From contig NZ_JACWMX010000006.1 in the NCBI RefSeq assembly GCF_014773245.1, forward strand, positions 271,382 to 335,381: a stretch of 64,000 nucleotides of DNA. The letters are read 5' to 3'. Numbering within the stretch: the stretch's first letter is position 1; each line of letters opens with the position of its first letter. Of this stretch, positions 33,326 to 42,069 are shown in pieces. The position numbers and the translations under genes were made by a program. The notes beneath the pieces are model-generated. The model worked only from the letters and a program-made list of their open reading frames with translations. It was not told the origin of the DNA and did no database searches. Origin of the DNA: Mucilaginibacter glaciei (lineage in GTDB: Bacteria; Bacteroidota; Bacteroidia; Sphingobacteriales; Sphingobacteriaceae).

Positions 33326-33811
33326 CTATTGGGACTTGATATAATGGTCGAGATCCTGAATAAATTCTTTAGATGCCTCATTAGCAATTGTTTTTCGGAT
33401 TATCAACTTATCCGGCCACATGCTTTTGAACTGCGCAATTAATTCCTGTTCATCGTAGGCTACATGAACATAGCCATCTATGTCCATTTGCTTTGCTGTG
33501 CCAAGTTGGTGGTCATTCCTATGTTCATTAAACTTAACGAGCCGGGGCATAACTATTATAGGCTTTTTCTTGACCAGGGCTGATATAATTGTCCCCATGC
33601 CCGCGTGGCTTATGATTAGCTTTGCATTAGAAAAATGCTTATCAAAATCACGGGGAGATAGAAAATCAACCAATTGTATGTGATTGGTTTGCACTGCCGA
33701 CTTTAAAGCTTGCACTACGAATATTGTATCGGGATACTGCGCTGCAATCTGATCAACAACGTTAACCAAACGATCAAAAGGTAGTTGTGTTCCGGCTGTT
33801 ACAAAAACCAT
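33326..33811 (-). CDS. Alg13/PssE-like glycosyltransferase subunit
   Basis: 161 residues: MVFVTAGTQLPFDRLVNVV at the N-terminus and the sugar-nucleotide-binding region SHAGMGTIISALVKKKPIIVMPR, as in GT28 C-terminal/Alg13 proteins (EpsF, PssE, CpsG type). These have no membrane anchor and act with an Alg14-like partner; that partner is encoded directly upstream with the two genes overlapping at one base. Together they would add one sugar to the lipid-linked EPS repeat unit. Confidence 0.85.
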   Translation of the reverse strand: MVFVTAGTQLPFDRLVNVVDQIAAQYPDTIFVVQALKSAVQTNHIQLVDFLSPRDFDKHFSNAKLIISHAGMGTIISALVKKKPIIVMPRLVKFNEHRNDHQLGTAKQMDIDGYVHVAYDEQELIAQFKSMWPDKLIIRKTIANEASKEFIQDLDHYIKSQ

Positions 33812-34674
33812 TATAGTAAGTTGCCGCTATAAACGATCTTTCCGGTAGAAAGATGTGACCATTGTGTGTAAACTCTGTCAGCAATTTTAGTGGCGATACG
33901 GCCACTTAAGGATAACTTTTCTACGTTAGCTATGCTATCTATCCAAATTGTCTTCGCTCCAAATATTCTCCCTATAACGATACCCATCAAGCCTGGCGCG
34001 GCGCCTGTTGTAATAATAACGCCCGGCCTAAGTACAGCTACACGGACAAATACCATGCAAAAGCATTTAATCAGATTAAACTTTTGATCTTTATTTGCAT
34101 CAGGTACATTGTAATATTTGCTTCCGTTTACTTTACTATCTAAAAAACTCTTATTTGATATAAAGGTTACATCATGATCCTTGAATAAAGGGGTTAACCT
34201 TTGCAGTTCAATCCAATGGCCGCCAATAGAAGCAATCGCTAACACAGATGCCGTGCGCTTGCTGAAATTGATTGTCATGAGTTTTTCTATTACAGAAAAC
34301 GAATATCTGCTAATCAAAAAAGATAGTGCGACGAGTCCGAAAAACACGTACACAAAATTACTTGGAAAGGTGTGCGGCGTTGTAATTTTAATATACAATT
34401 CAATTAATATTGCGTACAATAAAATGCTACGCCATGTTGCTTTATTTATATCAGAAAGTTTGTAAATAGTATATTCGCCATAAACTCTAAACACACTTGT
34501 TACTAAAACCCAAAGTGCATTAGCAGGTAACAAGGTTTGGATATATAAGTCGGCGTAATTTTGAGAACCGTATTTATTGGAAAGGTAATTGCCTACAAAT
34601 AAACACATATTAAGCACAAGCATATCGCTCAAACTGAGAATTGAGCGTAAAAAAATGATTTGCTTTGATTCCAT
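33811..34674 (-). CDS. Alg14/PssD-like subunit fused to a sugar-transferase-type membrane module
   Basis: 287 residues. From about 143 on it is an Alg14-like domain (VLAIASIGGHWIELQRL, VIITTGAAPGLMGIVIG, KTIWIDSIANVEKLS), which recruits an Alg13-like catalytic subunit to the membrane. Ordinary Alg14/PssD proteins have one short anchor; here residues 1-138 form about four membrane segments (SLSDMLVLNMCLFVGNYL, ANALWVLVTSVFRVYGEY, FVYVFFGLVALSFLI) resembling the N-terminal module of polyprenyl-phosphate sugar transferases such as the one encoded at 51617-53011. The gene also shares an upstream palindrome element with that gene. Confidence 0.8.
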   Translation of the reverse strand: MESKQIIFLRSILSLSDMLVLNMCLFVGNYLSNKYGSQNYADLYIQTLLPANALWVLVTSVFRVYGEYTIYKLSDINKATWRSILLYAILIELYIKITTPHTFPSNFVYVFFGLVALSFLISRYSFSVIEKLMTINFSKRTASVLAIASIGGHWIELQRLTPLFKDHDVTFISNKSFLDSKVNGSKYYNVPDANKDQKFNLIKCFCMVFVRVAVLRPGVIITTGAAPGLMGIVIGRIFGAKTIWIDSIANVEKLSLSGRIATKIADRVYTQWSHLSTGKIVYSGNLL

Positions 34675-34712
34675 AGATATCGATCTTTAAATAATATTAG
34701 ATCGATACGAAA

Positions 34713-34754
34713 GTGTGGTTAATACACTAAAACATCAATAGCCCTATAGGGCTA
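34713..34754 (-). promoter_or_regulatory. EPS operator/promoter element, copy 1
   Basis: Read on + : GTGTGGTTAA (34713-34722), 15 bases, then A and the perfect 16-bp palindrome TAGCCCTATAGGGCTA (34739-34754). The same two blocks with the same 15-base spacer occur at 53096-53137. Here it lies 39-80 bases upstream of the Alg14-like start. Probably promoter plus regulator binding site. Confidence 0.7.
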
Positions 34755-34849
34755 CAGTTTGATGTAAAACATTGAGATCAAAAAATTGTAAAGAAGCTAA
34801 TTAATTTTTTGAACCTAAGATTGTGAGATCAATTAAAAAATGATATCGG

Positions 34850-35035
34850 TTAAAAAACCAGATAGATAATATATAAAAGCAACGCGCAAAACAAATTGGC
34901 CAAAATTAATGTTACTAACGTTTTAGTAGCAACAGCTTTAGATTCATCGCTAATATCCAAATTCTGCGTACCTTCTCTAAACAATACAGCGCGGGCTCTT
35001 TTCATATGTAGTTTATACGAAAATGGAAAGCGCAT
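34850..35035 (-). CDS. small membrane protein (61 aa)
   Basis: MRFPFSYKLHMKRARAVLF... with a Lys/Arg-rich N-terminus and one C-terminal membrane segment (about 40-60, LVTLILANLFCALLLYIIY), a tail-anchored topology. A TATATTTG box lies 56 bases upstream on the same strand. No family recognised; it could be a small regulator of the EPS machinery or an unrelated gene. Confidence 0.5.
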   Translation of the reverse strand: MRFPFSYKLHMKRARAVLFREGTQNLDISDESKAVATKTLVTLILANLFCALLLYIIYLVF

Positions 35036-35090
35036 GGTTACATTAATTAGGTTAAAAAAATTGAATACAGGTTACCCATTAGTTAAGATA

Positions 35091-35098
35091 CAAATATA
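35091..35098 (-). promoter_or_regulatory. -7 box upstream of the 61-aa gene
   Basis: TATATTTG on the minus strand, a perfect TAnnTTTG match, 56 bases before ATG 35035. It supports the small ORF as a transcribed gene. Confidence 0.45.
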
Positions 35099-35208
35099 GC
35101 ATATTTTTTTATCAGCTTATAACAACTTACGGAACACCTAGGCTTTAAAAATTTACAGCCTAGCATAATACTGTCTTAAAATAACACTTTTTTACAATCC
35201 GCATCTTC

Positions 35209-36426
35209 ATGTTAACTAAAAGTAGATTTCAAAAATTTTGTTCATTGCTATTTTGCTTAAGTATTTGTTGCGCATCTGAATTATTCTCTCAATCAAAACC
35301 TGTGCAAGTTTATGATTATGTCATCGAAAACAACCGTGAAAGTATAACTGCATATCCACGCGACGGAAGCGGATTATCGTTATTAAAGGGCAGGGATGCT
35401 TATACTGTTTTGCAAACTGCTATTAATGCGATTTCAAGAACCGTCGGCGGAAGTATTTTCATTGGGCCGGGCGACTATATATTGACTGATGAGTTGACAA
35501 TTACGGGCTGGGACAATGACCTACCACCGAATAAGCAAATTATAATTTGTGGTAACGGGCTATCCGCGCGGATAATCCAAAATACAAAAGGGAAGAATGC
35601 TGTTGTAATAAAAAATAAAGCCTGTATTGTGCTACGTGATCTTTATATCTATGCCGGAATTGAGTCAAATGCCGGATTGCTATTAGACGATTCCGGTAAT
35701 TCTGAAATTTCTGTGTGGGGCGGCAGTATAGATAATATATTTATCCAATCCAATTCACGGACCAGCCCGGCCTTTTACGGTAAAAACTTTTTCGACATGA
35801 ATGTTTCCCATCTAACTGCTATAAATAATAATAACCACAGCATCATGATTGAAAATACAAGCAGTACTACCAACTATGGCAACAGTCATTTTGGATTTAT
35901 CAGAGCGGTAAGCAGCAAAAAAATTCCATATGCAGGCCTCTATCTTAAAAGCAGCAATAGTCGCGGTCAAAAATTTCCTAATTTAATTACTTTCGCCAAT
36001 TACGAATGTTCAATTGCTTACAGGGGGATTTGGTTAAGTGGCGCAAAGCAATGCACATTTACTTTTGTTGACATTGAGGGGGTACCGCAGCCAATTTACC
36101 TTGATGGTTCAACTATTGCCGGAGAAGCAAGATGGAACAAGTTTTTAAGCGGATATCTTTTGCCTGCGGCGGGTGGCACGGCAATTACAAATACCGCTTT
36201 CACCGGCGGAAACGACTTTAACCTTTATATTGAGGACGACAAAGCGACAATCCCGGTAGTAGACAGACAGAGTTATAAACCCGCTAATAGCTACAATTTG
36301 ACCATGTCTGGTGCGGGGATTAAAAACATCAGCATAACATCCAAAACGGCAACTTCACTTTTTATCAGAAAAAATAATGGTGAAATCTTCAATCACACTG
36401 CCACATCAGCAAGCGGCCACCAATAA
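35209..36426 (+). CDS. secreted right-handed beta-helix protein (pectate-lyase-like fold)
   Basis: 405 residues with an N-terminal signal (about 1-29, ending ELFSQ). The start of the mature part (YPRDGSGLSLLKGRDAYTVLQTAINAI, GGSIFIGPGDYIL) is the classic entry of pectate-lyase-superfamily beta helices, followed by coil repeats (KNAVVIKNKACIVLRDLYIYAG, IDNIFIQSNS). No obvious catalytic set. It lies on the opposite strand at the end of the EPS/heptose operon and may cleave or bind the exported polymer. Confidence 0.75.
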   Translation: MLTKSRFQKFCSLLFCLSICCASELFSQSKPVQVYDYVIENNRESITAYPRDGSGLSLLKGRDAYTVLQTAINAISRTVGGSIFIGPGDYILTDELTITGWDNDLPPNKQIIICGNGLSARIIQNTKGKNAVVIKNKACIVLRDLYIYAGIESNAGLLLDDSGNSEISVWGGSIDNIFIQSNSRTSPAFYGKNFFDMNVSHLTAINNNNHSIMIENTSSTTNYGNSHFGFIRAVSSKKIPYAGLYLKSSNSRGQKFPNLITFANYECSIAYRGIWLSGAKQCTFTFVDIEGVPQPIYLDGSTIAGEARWNKFLSGYLLPAAGGTAITNTAFTGGNDFNLYIEDDKATIPVVDRQSYKPANSYNLTMSGAGIKNISITSKTATSLFIRKNNGEIFNHTATSASGHQ

Positions 36427-36478
36427 TATCAACTGAGCTTTTGCAGCCTTAAAATCTTTTCCATTATCTGAAATATAG

Positions 36479-36973
36479 TTAAAGCAATTTAACGCCGTTA
36501 TACTCCAGGGTTCTTAATGATTGATCTTTTTTAGTCAGAATAAGCTTTTTAATGCCGGCGTTACTTCCCGCATCCAGGTCACTTTGTTTATCGCCGATAA
36601 GCAAACTTAAAGACAGATCGATATCAAAATCCCTTACAGCATCTAATATCATACCGGGGTTAGGTTTTCGGCAATCACAACCGATATTAAAATCGGGATG
36701 ATGAGGGCAGAAGTATACATTATCAATCATAACGCCCTCGACTTTAAACTGCTCTGTCATCCAGGCAGTTAATTTTTTAAAATCATTGGTGGTGTAATAT
36801 CCTCGCGCTATTCCCGCTTGATTAGTTATAACAATGATAAGGTAGCCATCATTTTGAAATTTTCTGCACAGATCAAAAATACCATCTACAAATTCAAAGT
36901 CGCTTATTTTGTATACATAGTTTTTATCAATATTAATCACACCGTCCCGATCTAAAAAGAGGGCCTTTTTCAT
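36479..36973 (-). CDS. gmhB: D-glycero-D-manno-heptose-1,7-bisphosphate 7-phosphatase
   Basis: 164 residues from ATG 36973 ([14 protein letters not shown]), preferred to TTG 36985 because the ATG overlaps the upstream stop as ATGA. HAD phosphatase with nucleophile Asp8 and Asp10 in LDRDG, the ITNQAG motif, and the GmhB zinc site Cys89-x-His91...Cys99-x-Cys101 ([17 protein letters not shown]). It removes the 7-phosphate from heptose-1,7-bisphosphate. Last gene of the heptose set, coupled to hddC. Confidence 0.93.
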   Translation of the reverse strand: MKKALFLDRDGVINIDKNYVYKISDFEFVDGIFDLCRKFQNDGYLIIVITNQAGIARGYYTTNDFKKLTAWMTEQFKVEGVMIDNVYFCPHHPDFNIGCDCRKPNPGMILDAVRDFDIDLSLSLLIGDKQSDLDAGSNAGIKKLILTKKDQSLRTLEYNGVKLL

Positions 36974-37650
36974 AATTCCTCGCAAGCTTTTTTATAATCG
37001 GTAGGGATGCCAATATCTATGAAAACATTGGTGAAAGCTACTGCTTTTAAATTTCCTGTTAAAGATTGCTGCTCTAAAATAGCCTGCTCAAATGAAAACA
37101 CGGCAGGTAAAATCATGCTTTGTATAAAAGCTTTATTCAGCGAATAAATTCCACCGTTTATCAGCCCTGTTTCAAGCGGCATCTTTTCTTTGAAACCTGT
37201 TACTGTATCACCGGCTAAAAGCACCGTGCCATACCTGTCAAAATCTTTCATTTCTTTTAATGCTATTGAAAGGGCGCGTCCGGATGTTTGGTGAAACATA
37301 TTAAACCAATCAAGATTAATTGGGAAATAGGTATCACCATTAATAATCATAGCGTTCTCGCCTTCAATAAAATTAAGTGCCTTGACTATTGCACCGCCAG
37401 TTCCCAATGGTTCTGTTTCTTCCGAATAAAAAACAGGTATTCCGTGGAAAACATTTCCAAAATGACCCTTAATAATTTCGGCTTTATAACCTACTGCAAA
37501 AACCAGCTTAGTTACTTCATACTCTAACACCCAGTTAAGCAAATAATCTAAAAACGGCTTTCCTTTTATTGGGGCCATTGGTTTCGGAACATCTGCAACA
37601 ACCTCCCGTAAACGTGTACCCATGCCCCCTGCTAAAATAATTACTTCCAT
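36970..37650 (-). CDS. hddC: D-glycero-D-manno-heptose 1-phosphate guanylyltransferase
   Basis: 226 residues from ATG 37650 ([18 protein letters not shown]); the longer frame to 37698 would overlap gmhA and lacks support. Nucleotidyltransferase signature GGMGTRL (8-14), VPKPM (21-25), INGDTYFPI for metal binding, and a C-terminal [13 protein letters not shown]. Given its neighbours it most likely makes GDP-D-glycero-alpha-D-manno-heptose; a related hexose-1-phosphate role cannot be fully excluded. It overlaps gmhA (TAATG) and gmhB. Confidence 0.88.
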   Translation of the reverse strand: MEVIILAGGMGTRLREVVADVPKPMAPIKGKPFLDYLLNWVLEYEVTKLVFAVGYKAEIIKGHFGNVFHGIPVFYSEETEPLGTGGAIVKALNFIEGENAMIINGDTYFPINLDWFNMFHQTSGRALSIALKEMKDFDRYGTVLLAGDTVTGFKEKMPLETGLINGGIYSLNKAFIQSMILPAVFSFEQAILEQQSLTGNLKAVAFTNVFIDIGIPTDYKKACEEL

Positions 37651-38240
37651 TATTCGGGTTTTAGTGCTCCAAAGATCTCTTCTTCTACAAGGAAACAAAT
37701 TATATGGCCAATAAGAATATGTGCTTCCTGTATCCTTGGCGTTTCAGACGACGGAACTTCTATACAAATATCGCATAAATTGGTCATCTCTCCCCCCCTG
37801 TCGCCAGTTAGTCCGATGGTTTTAAGACCTTTACTTTTGCATTCTAATAATGCGGCTATAATATTCGGTGAGTTACCTGAAGTCGAAATCCCGATAAAAA
37901 CATCACCGGTATTGCCGATAGCCTGTACCTGGCGAGAAAAGAGTTTTTCGTAACCGTAATCATTGCCAATCGCTGTTATAACAGAAGTATCTGTAGTTAA
38001 AGCTATCGAAGATAAGCCTGGCCTGTCGAAATAAAACCTACTTACAAATTCGCCGGCTATATGTTGGGCATCAGCCGCGCTGCCGCCGTTACCTGCCAAC
38101 AAAGTTTTATTACCCATTTGGTAGGCGTTTACAACCATCTGGGCCGCTTCTTTTATTAAATTTAGTTGCTCTTTATCAGCCAATAAAATCTCCTTAGCTG
38201 CAATTGACGACGAAATCTGCGCAATTATTTTATTATCCAT
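37650..38240 (-). CDS. gmhA: sedoheptulose-7-phosphate isomerase
   Basis: 196 residues if started at ATG 38240 (MDNKIIAQISSSIAAKE), which fits the usual GmhA N-terminus; ATGs at 38285 and 38294 overlap hddA and are less likely. SIS domain with LLAGNGGSAADAQHIAGEF, GISTSGNSPNII, LTGDRGG and RIQEAHILIGHII, all typical of phosphoheptose isomerase. Converts sedoheptulose-7-phosphate to heptose-7-phosphate, the first pathway step. Zinc-linked His/Glu residues of the family are in the HIAGEF and EAHIL segments. Confidence 0.92.
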   Translation of the reverse strand: MDNKIIAQISSSIAAKEILLADKEQLNLIKEAAQMVVNAYQMGNKTLLAGNGGSAADAQHIAGEFVSRFYFDRPGLSSIALTTDTSVITAIGNDYGYEKLFSRQVQAIGNTGDVFIGISTSGNSPNIIAALLECKSKGLKTIGLTGDRGGEMTNLCDICIEVPSSETPRIQEAHILIGHIICFLVEEEIFGALKPE

Positions 38241-38266
38241 AGCTTCAATATTAATGAGTTTGTAAT

Positions 38267-39295
38267 TTAATTGTAAATCTTCCATCCGTGGCATCCGCCT
38301 TCGCTAAATTGAAATAGGACAACTCGTCCATTCAGCGCGTTCAATGCCGATACAACCTGTACCTTTTTAACGGGGTTTACCAGGAACATGATAAAACCGC
38401 CGCCGCCGGCACCTGAAACTTTACCTGTGTAAGCACCTGCTTCTAAAGCAACTTTAAAAACGCTGTCTATATCGTCGTTAGAAATTGAACTGGCCATTTT
38501 TTTTTTGTTGTCCCATGCATGTGCCAAAATTCTCGACAGCATAGGGATATCTCCTTTCAGTATCGCCTCTTTCATGTCAGATGAGCTTTGCTTTATCTGA
38601 TGCATAGCTTCTATCGCTACAAGGTTACCAGAAGACGTATTCCGTTTTTGTTCGTCTATTATACTTGCAGACGACCTTGAAGCACCTGTATAATATAAAA
38701 TAAGCGACGATTCTAATTCATCAACAATCCAGCGTTTAACACGCAACGGATTTACAATTACCCTATCCTGATGGAATTCCATAAAATTAAAGCCACCAAA
38801 GGCTGCGGCATATTGATCTTGTTTACCACCTGTCAAGCCCAAATCATTTCGTTCTATCTCGTAAGCTAAATGGCCAATTTCGTATTCGCCTAAAGGTAAA
38901 TTAAGCCATTCTACAAAAGCCTTTACAACAGCAACCACAAGTGTAGATGATGAACCTAAACCACTGCCTGGAGGCGCGTCGGAGTAGGTGGTCATTGTAA
39001 AACTCAAAGGGGCTTTTATATCGTAATCTTTTATAATTCTGTTATAAACTCCTTTTAAGATATCAAGTTTTCCATCCATCGGGAGCACCAATGCAGAGTC
39101 GTATTGAACGGTGTGTTCTATATCCGGTGCGTTAAAATATATTCTATCATCTAAGCCAACATCAATGGTGCAATAAACAAACATGTTTACCGTCGCATTT
39201 AATATCAACCCGCCATACAGGTCGCTATACGGGGATACATCGCTCCCGCCACCGGCAAGGCCTAATCTTAACGGTGCTTTACTTCTAATGATCAT
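38267..39295 (-). CDS. hddA: D-glycero-D-manno-heptose 7-phosphate kinase
   Basis: 342 residues: [19 protein letters not shown] at the start, the GHMP ATP motif [10 protein letters not shown] (108-117) and the third GHMP motif [13 protein letters not shown]. The [13 protein letters not shown] and [19 protein letters not shown] segments are characteristic of HddA/FKP-type sugar kinases. Adds the 1-phosphate to heptose-7-phosphate for the GDP-heptose (alpha-anomer) branch. First of four pathway genes in the operon. Confidence 0.92.
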   Translation of the reverse strand: MIIRSKAPLRLGLAGGGSDVSPYSDLYGGLILNATVNMFVYCTIDVGLDDRIYFNAPDIEHTVQYDSALVLPMDGKLDILKGVYNRIIKDYDIKAPLSFTMTTYSDAPPGSGLGSSSTLVVAVVKAFVEWLNLPLGEYEIGHLAYEIERNDLGLTGGKQDQYAAAFGGFNFMEFHQDRVIVNPLRVKRWIVDELESSLILYYTGASRSSASIIDEQKRNTSSGNLVAIEAMHQIKQSSSDMKEAILKGDIPMLSRILAHAWDNKKKMASSISNDDIDSVFKVALEAGAYTGKVSGAGGGGFIMFLVNPVKKVQVVSALNALNGRVVLFQFSEGGCHGWKIYN

Positions 39296-39304
39296 CTAAC
39301 TTAT

Positions 39305-40423
39305 TTAAGATTGTGATTGATTTTGCAGTTGCGCAGGTAATGATTTATTTCCCGCCAATAATGTGTCGTTATAAAGCTGGAATAGCTGTTGATTGATTTT
39401 TACCGAGCTGTATTCGTTCCGTATTTTCTTTACGTTGTTTTTAGAAATTAACTCCATTTGGCCGGGTGAATGATAAATATGTTTAATTGTAGTCACTAAA
39501 CTGTTTATATCACCAGGAGTTATTAAAAAACCATTGACTTGCTCAGTCACTAAATCTGGTATGCCACCGACCGCAGTACTCAAAATCACCTTCCCTGCGG
39601 CCATTGCCTCCAACAGTGCTACGGGGAGGCCTTCGTTATAAGATGGCAAAACCACGGTATCAGCTTTAAGCAAAACTTCTTTTTTCTGATCCTCCCCAAC
39701 CCATCCTAAAACGTCGATATATTGGTCAAGATTAAGCTGAGTTATCAGTTTTTTCACCTCATCTACCTCGCCATCACCTGCAAAGTAAAACTGTAGATGC
39801 TGCATATTTTCCTGGTGGACAAGGATGTCAATTGCTTTAACCAAATCGTAAATTCCTTTTCGTTCTCCTAATCTCCCCAGAAATAGAAAAGCCCCTATAT
39901 TGTAAGGTATAACGCTGCAACTTTTAAAAGCGTCAACATTTACCGCATTAAAAAGTACCACGACATTATTCAGGCATATAGTTTCTTCAAAAAACTTTTT
40001 CCAATATGCAGATAACACAATTACTTTATTACACCTTTTTAGCGACCGTCGTATAATACGCTGTATAGCCTTATGTGCGTTACTATAAAAAGTATCAAAA
40101 TCGGCACCGTGAATGTGCATTATTACCGGCACCCCTTTTTTGTGGCATATTGATGCAAAAATCGCTTTTCGGTAAAAGCTGGCATCACAAGCAGTGTGTA
40201 TGTGTACCAGGGCGATGTTGCGTTTGAATAATAATTTAAATAAACAGGTAAAGAAAAACGATAATTTTTCAATAGCGTTCCCTTCCACATGAGATGTATA
40301 ATGGGTTAGCTGATAGCCATAAGCATCAGCATTACTTTCTGTTAGGCCTTGTATTACTGAAGCCATCCCGCCTTTAGTACGCTCTACACTGGGGCCGATA
40401 ATAATCACTTGTTTTAATAACAT
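39305..40423 (-). CDS. GT4 family glycosyltransferase
   Basis: 372 residues, GT-B fold: N-terminal GPSVERTKGGMASVIQGL and HIHGADFDTFY, C-terminal donor domain FLFLGRLGERKGIYDLVKAI and the E-x7-E segment YNEGLPVALLEAMAAGK. Probably cytoplasmic, at the inner membrane face, adding a sugar to the lipid-linked repeat unit. Position next to hddA makes a heptosyl role conceivable but the donor cannot be read from sequence. The C-terminal tail is Gln/Ser-rich. Confidence 0.88.
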   Translation of the reverse strand: MLLKQVIIIGPSVERTKGGMASVIQGLTESNADAYGYQLTHYTSHVEGNAIEKLSFFFTCLFKLLFKRNIALVHIHTACDASFYRKAIFASICHKKGVPVIMHIHGADFDTFYSNAHKAIQRIIRRSLKRCNKVIVLSAYWKKFFEETICLNNVVVLFNAVNVDAFKSCSVIPYNIGAFLFLGRLGERKGIYDLVKAIDILVHQENMQHLQFYFAGDGEVDEVKKLITQLNLDQYIDVLGWVGEDQKKEVLLKADTVVLPSYNEGLPVALLEAMAAGKVILSTAVGGIPDLVTEQVNGFLITPGDINSLVTTIKHIYHSPGQMELISKNNVKKIRNEYSSVKINQQLFQLYNDTLLAGNKSLPAQLQNQSQS

Positions 40424-40468
40424 AATTTTAAGATTCGTTTTAACATCGATATCGATGACCAGAATATA

Positions 40469-41530
40469 TTAGGTGTTTTCGATCGTTTTTAAATGATGGA
40501 TAGTTTTCTTTTTACTTTTCATAATAGGCTTCTCAATAAACACCCAGGATAAAGTGGCAAGTGCAATAGTCGTGGCTAAAATGACGGGGATGTAAAGTGC
40601 ATTTCCAAATAATTGAAACTGCACAATCACCCCTAAAACCAAACCATGATAGATATACACGCCGTAAGAAATGTCGTTACCCTTAAAAATTTTATTCGAC
40701 AACGTAGGCAGCGTGTAGGCCAGTGAAATAGTAGTAACACCCAGGCATAAAAGCTTGAAAATGTAAGTTGTATTGGAAGTTGGAACTAAATAACTAACAC
40801 ATAAATAAGCCATCAGCCAGAATGCTCCTTTCCCATACACCCATTTTGACTTGTAAATCTCTAACCGCTGTAGCACGACCCCGAAGAGAAACAAGTAAAT
40901 ATTAGGAATAAATGAATACCGTAATGGTTTAGGGATATTATTGTAATTAAAATTATCGGCATCGTAATGCACTTTTAAAAAGTAGGTTATAAAACAAAAC
41001 AAAGCGCAGCTTATTATGATAATAACGGTGCGTATGCTTTGTTTGGATGATACCCTATTGACAATAAAATATAAAATTGGCAATACGACATAAAACTGAA
41101 GCTCTAACGGAATAGTCCACAAACTCCCGTTATATGATCGGAAACCAAAACCTTTCAAAAATTCAGGTGTATAAATTAACCCAACAAGTTGAGCAAAAAA
41201 CCAATACACGGCCTTGATGTTAAAAAAGCTGATGTTTGTGACAAGGGCGATTACGATTATGGTTAATACAATACATGTCCACAAAGCGGGGAAAATCCTG
41301 AATGCTCTGTTTTTGAAATAAACGACGATGTCATGATTTCTTTCTAAAGATGCAGAGATCAGAAACCCGCTCATTACAAAAAACATTGTTATACCGGGGA
41401 AATTCAAAATCACCCGTAAAAAAGCAGGATACGGAAGATGCAAGTGTGGAAACGAGTGTAACAGCACTACTTCAAGCGCAGCAAACAGCCTCAGCAAATC
41501 AAAATTATTTATTTTAAACTCCCTTACCAT
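40469..41530 (-). CDS. OafA/YrhL-type acyltransferase (acyltransferase 3)
   Basis: 353 residues with about ten membrane segments. The early motif FDLLRLFAALEVVLLHSFPH holds the catalytic-type R-x(5)-V-x-L-x-H pattern of acyltransferase family 3, then PGITMFFVMSGFLISASLE and LWTIPLELQFYVVLPIL. These transfer acetyl or other acyl groups onto sugars of surface polymers across the membrane. The ATG overlaps the stop of the upstream gene (41530). Confidence 0.9.
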   Translation of the reverse strand: MVREFKINNFDLLRLFAALEVVLLHSFPHLHLPYPAFLRVILNFPGITMFFVMSGFLISASLERNHDIVVYFKNRAFRIFPALWTCIVLTIIVIALVTNISFFNIKAVYWFFAQLVGLIYTPEFLKGFGFRSYNGSLWTIPLELQFYVVLPILYFIVNRVSSKQSIRTVIIIISCALFCFITYFLKVHYDADNFNYNNIPKPLRYSFIPNIYLFLFGVVLQRLEIYKSKWVYGKGAFWLMAYLCVSYLVPTSNTTYIFKLLCLGVTTISLAYTLPTLSNKIFKGNDISYGVYIYHGLVLGVIVQFQLFGNALYIPVILATTIALATLSWVFIEKPIMKSKKKTIHHLKTIENT

Positions 41531-42069
41531 TACCTGATATTTATAGTTGAATCTTTTAATAAGCGGTTTGAATTGCCTTTTACAATTGCAGGATTACCTG
41601 CAACGATACAATCCGCTGCAATATCCTTAACGACAACTGAGCCGGAGCCGATTTTAACATTGTCGCCAATATGGATTGGGCCAATAATGCAAACGTTATT
41701 CCCAACATCCACATTATTGCCGATAACCGGGGCGTGAGTTACAGACCCGTCTGACTTCTGCTTAGTACCAATTGTTGTACAATGCCTAATAGTACAATTG
41801 CGGCCGATGACTACATCCTTATTAATAATCAATGCCTGTCCGTGAAATATTACCAACCCTTTACCGGCTGTAATATTCCAGGGTACCTCAAGCGTAAAAA
41901 GCCATTGAATAAATATTTTGTAAAAAATGATGTAAAGGCATCCCAGATAGAAATACATGCGGCGGGTTGAACAGAAATTCGCTATCCTAAACAACAGCAT
42001 AAACACGCGGCCCTTAACATTCCCCCGGTTGGACTGCCAGTCCTGCAATATGAATTTTATAAAACTCAT
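41530..42069 (-). CDS. left-handed beta-helix acetyltransferase (CysE/WcaB type)
   Basis: 179 residues. Helical N-terminus, then hexapeptide repeats (VVIGRNCTIRHCTTIG, PVIGNNVDVGNNVCIIG, IHIGDNVKIGSGSVVV) ending DIAADCIVAGNPA, as in serine-acetyltransferase-like sugar acetyltransferases of EPS clusters. Uses acetyl-CoA in the cytoplasm. Overlaps both neighbours by a few bases. Together with the membrane acyltransferase it indicates an acylated polymer. Confidence 0.88.
   Translation of the reverse strand: MSFIKFILQDWQSNRGNVKGRVFMLLFRIANFCSTRRMYFYLGCLYIIFYKIFIQWLFTLEVPWNITAGKGLVIFHGQALIINKDVVIGRNCTIRHCTTIGTKQKSDGSVTHAPVIGNNVDVGNNVCIIGPIHIGDNVKIGSGSVVVKDIAADCIVAGNPAIVKGNSNRLLKDSTINIR

Noticed and set aside
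37651..37698. Upstream extension of hddC (start at 37698)
   Set aside because: Would overlap gmhA by 48 bases and adds an unlikely MFPCRRRDLW segment; ATG 37650 overlaps the gmhA stop in the usual TAATG manner.
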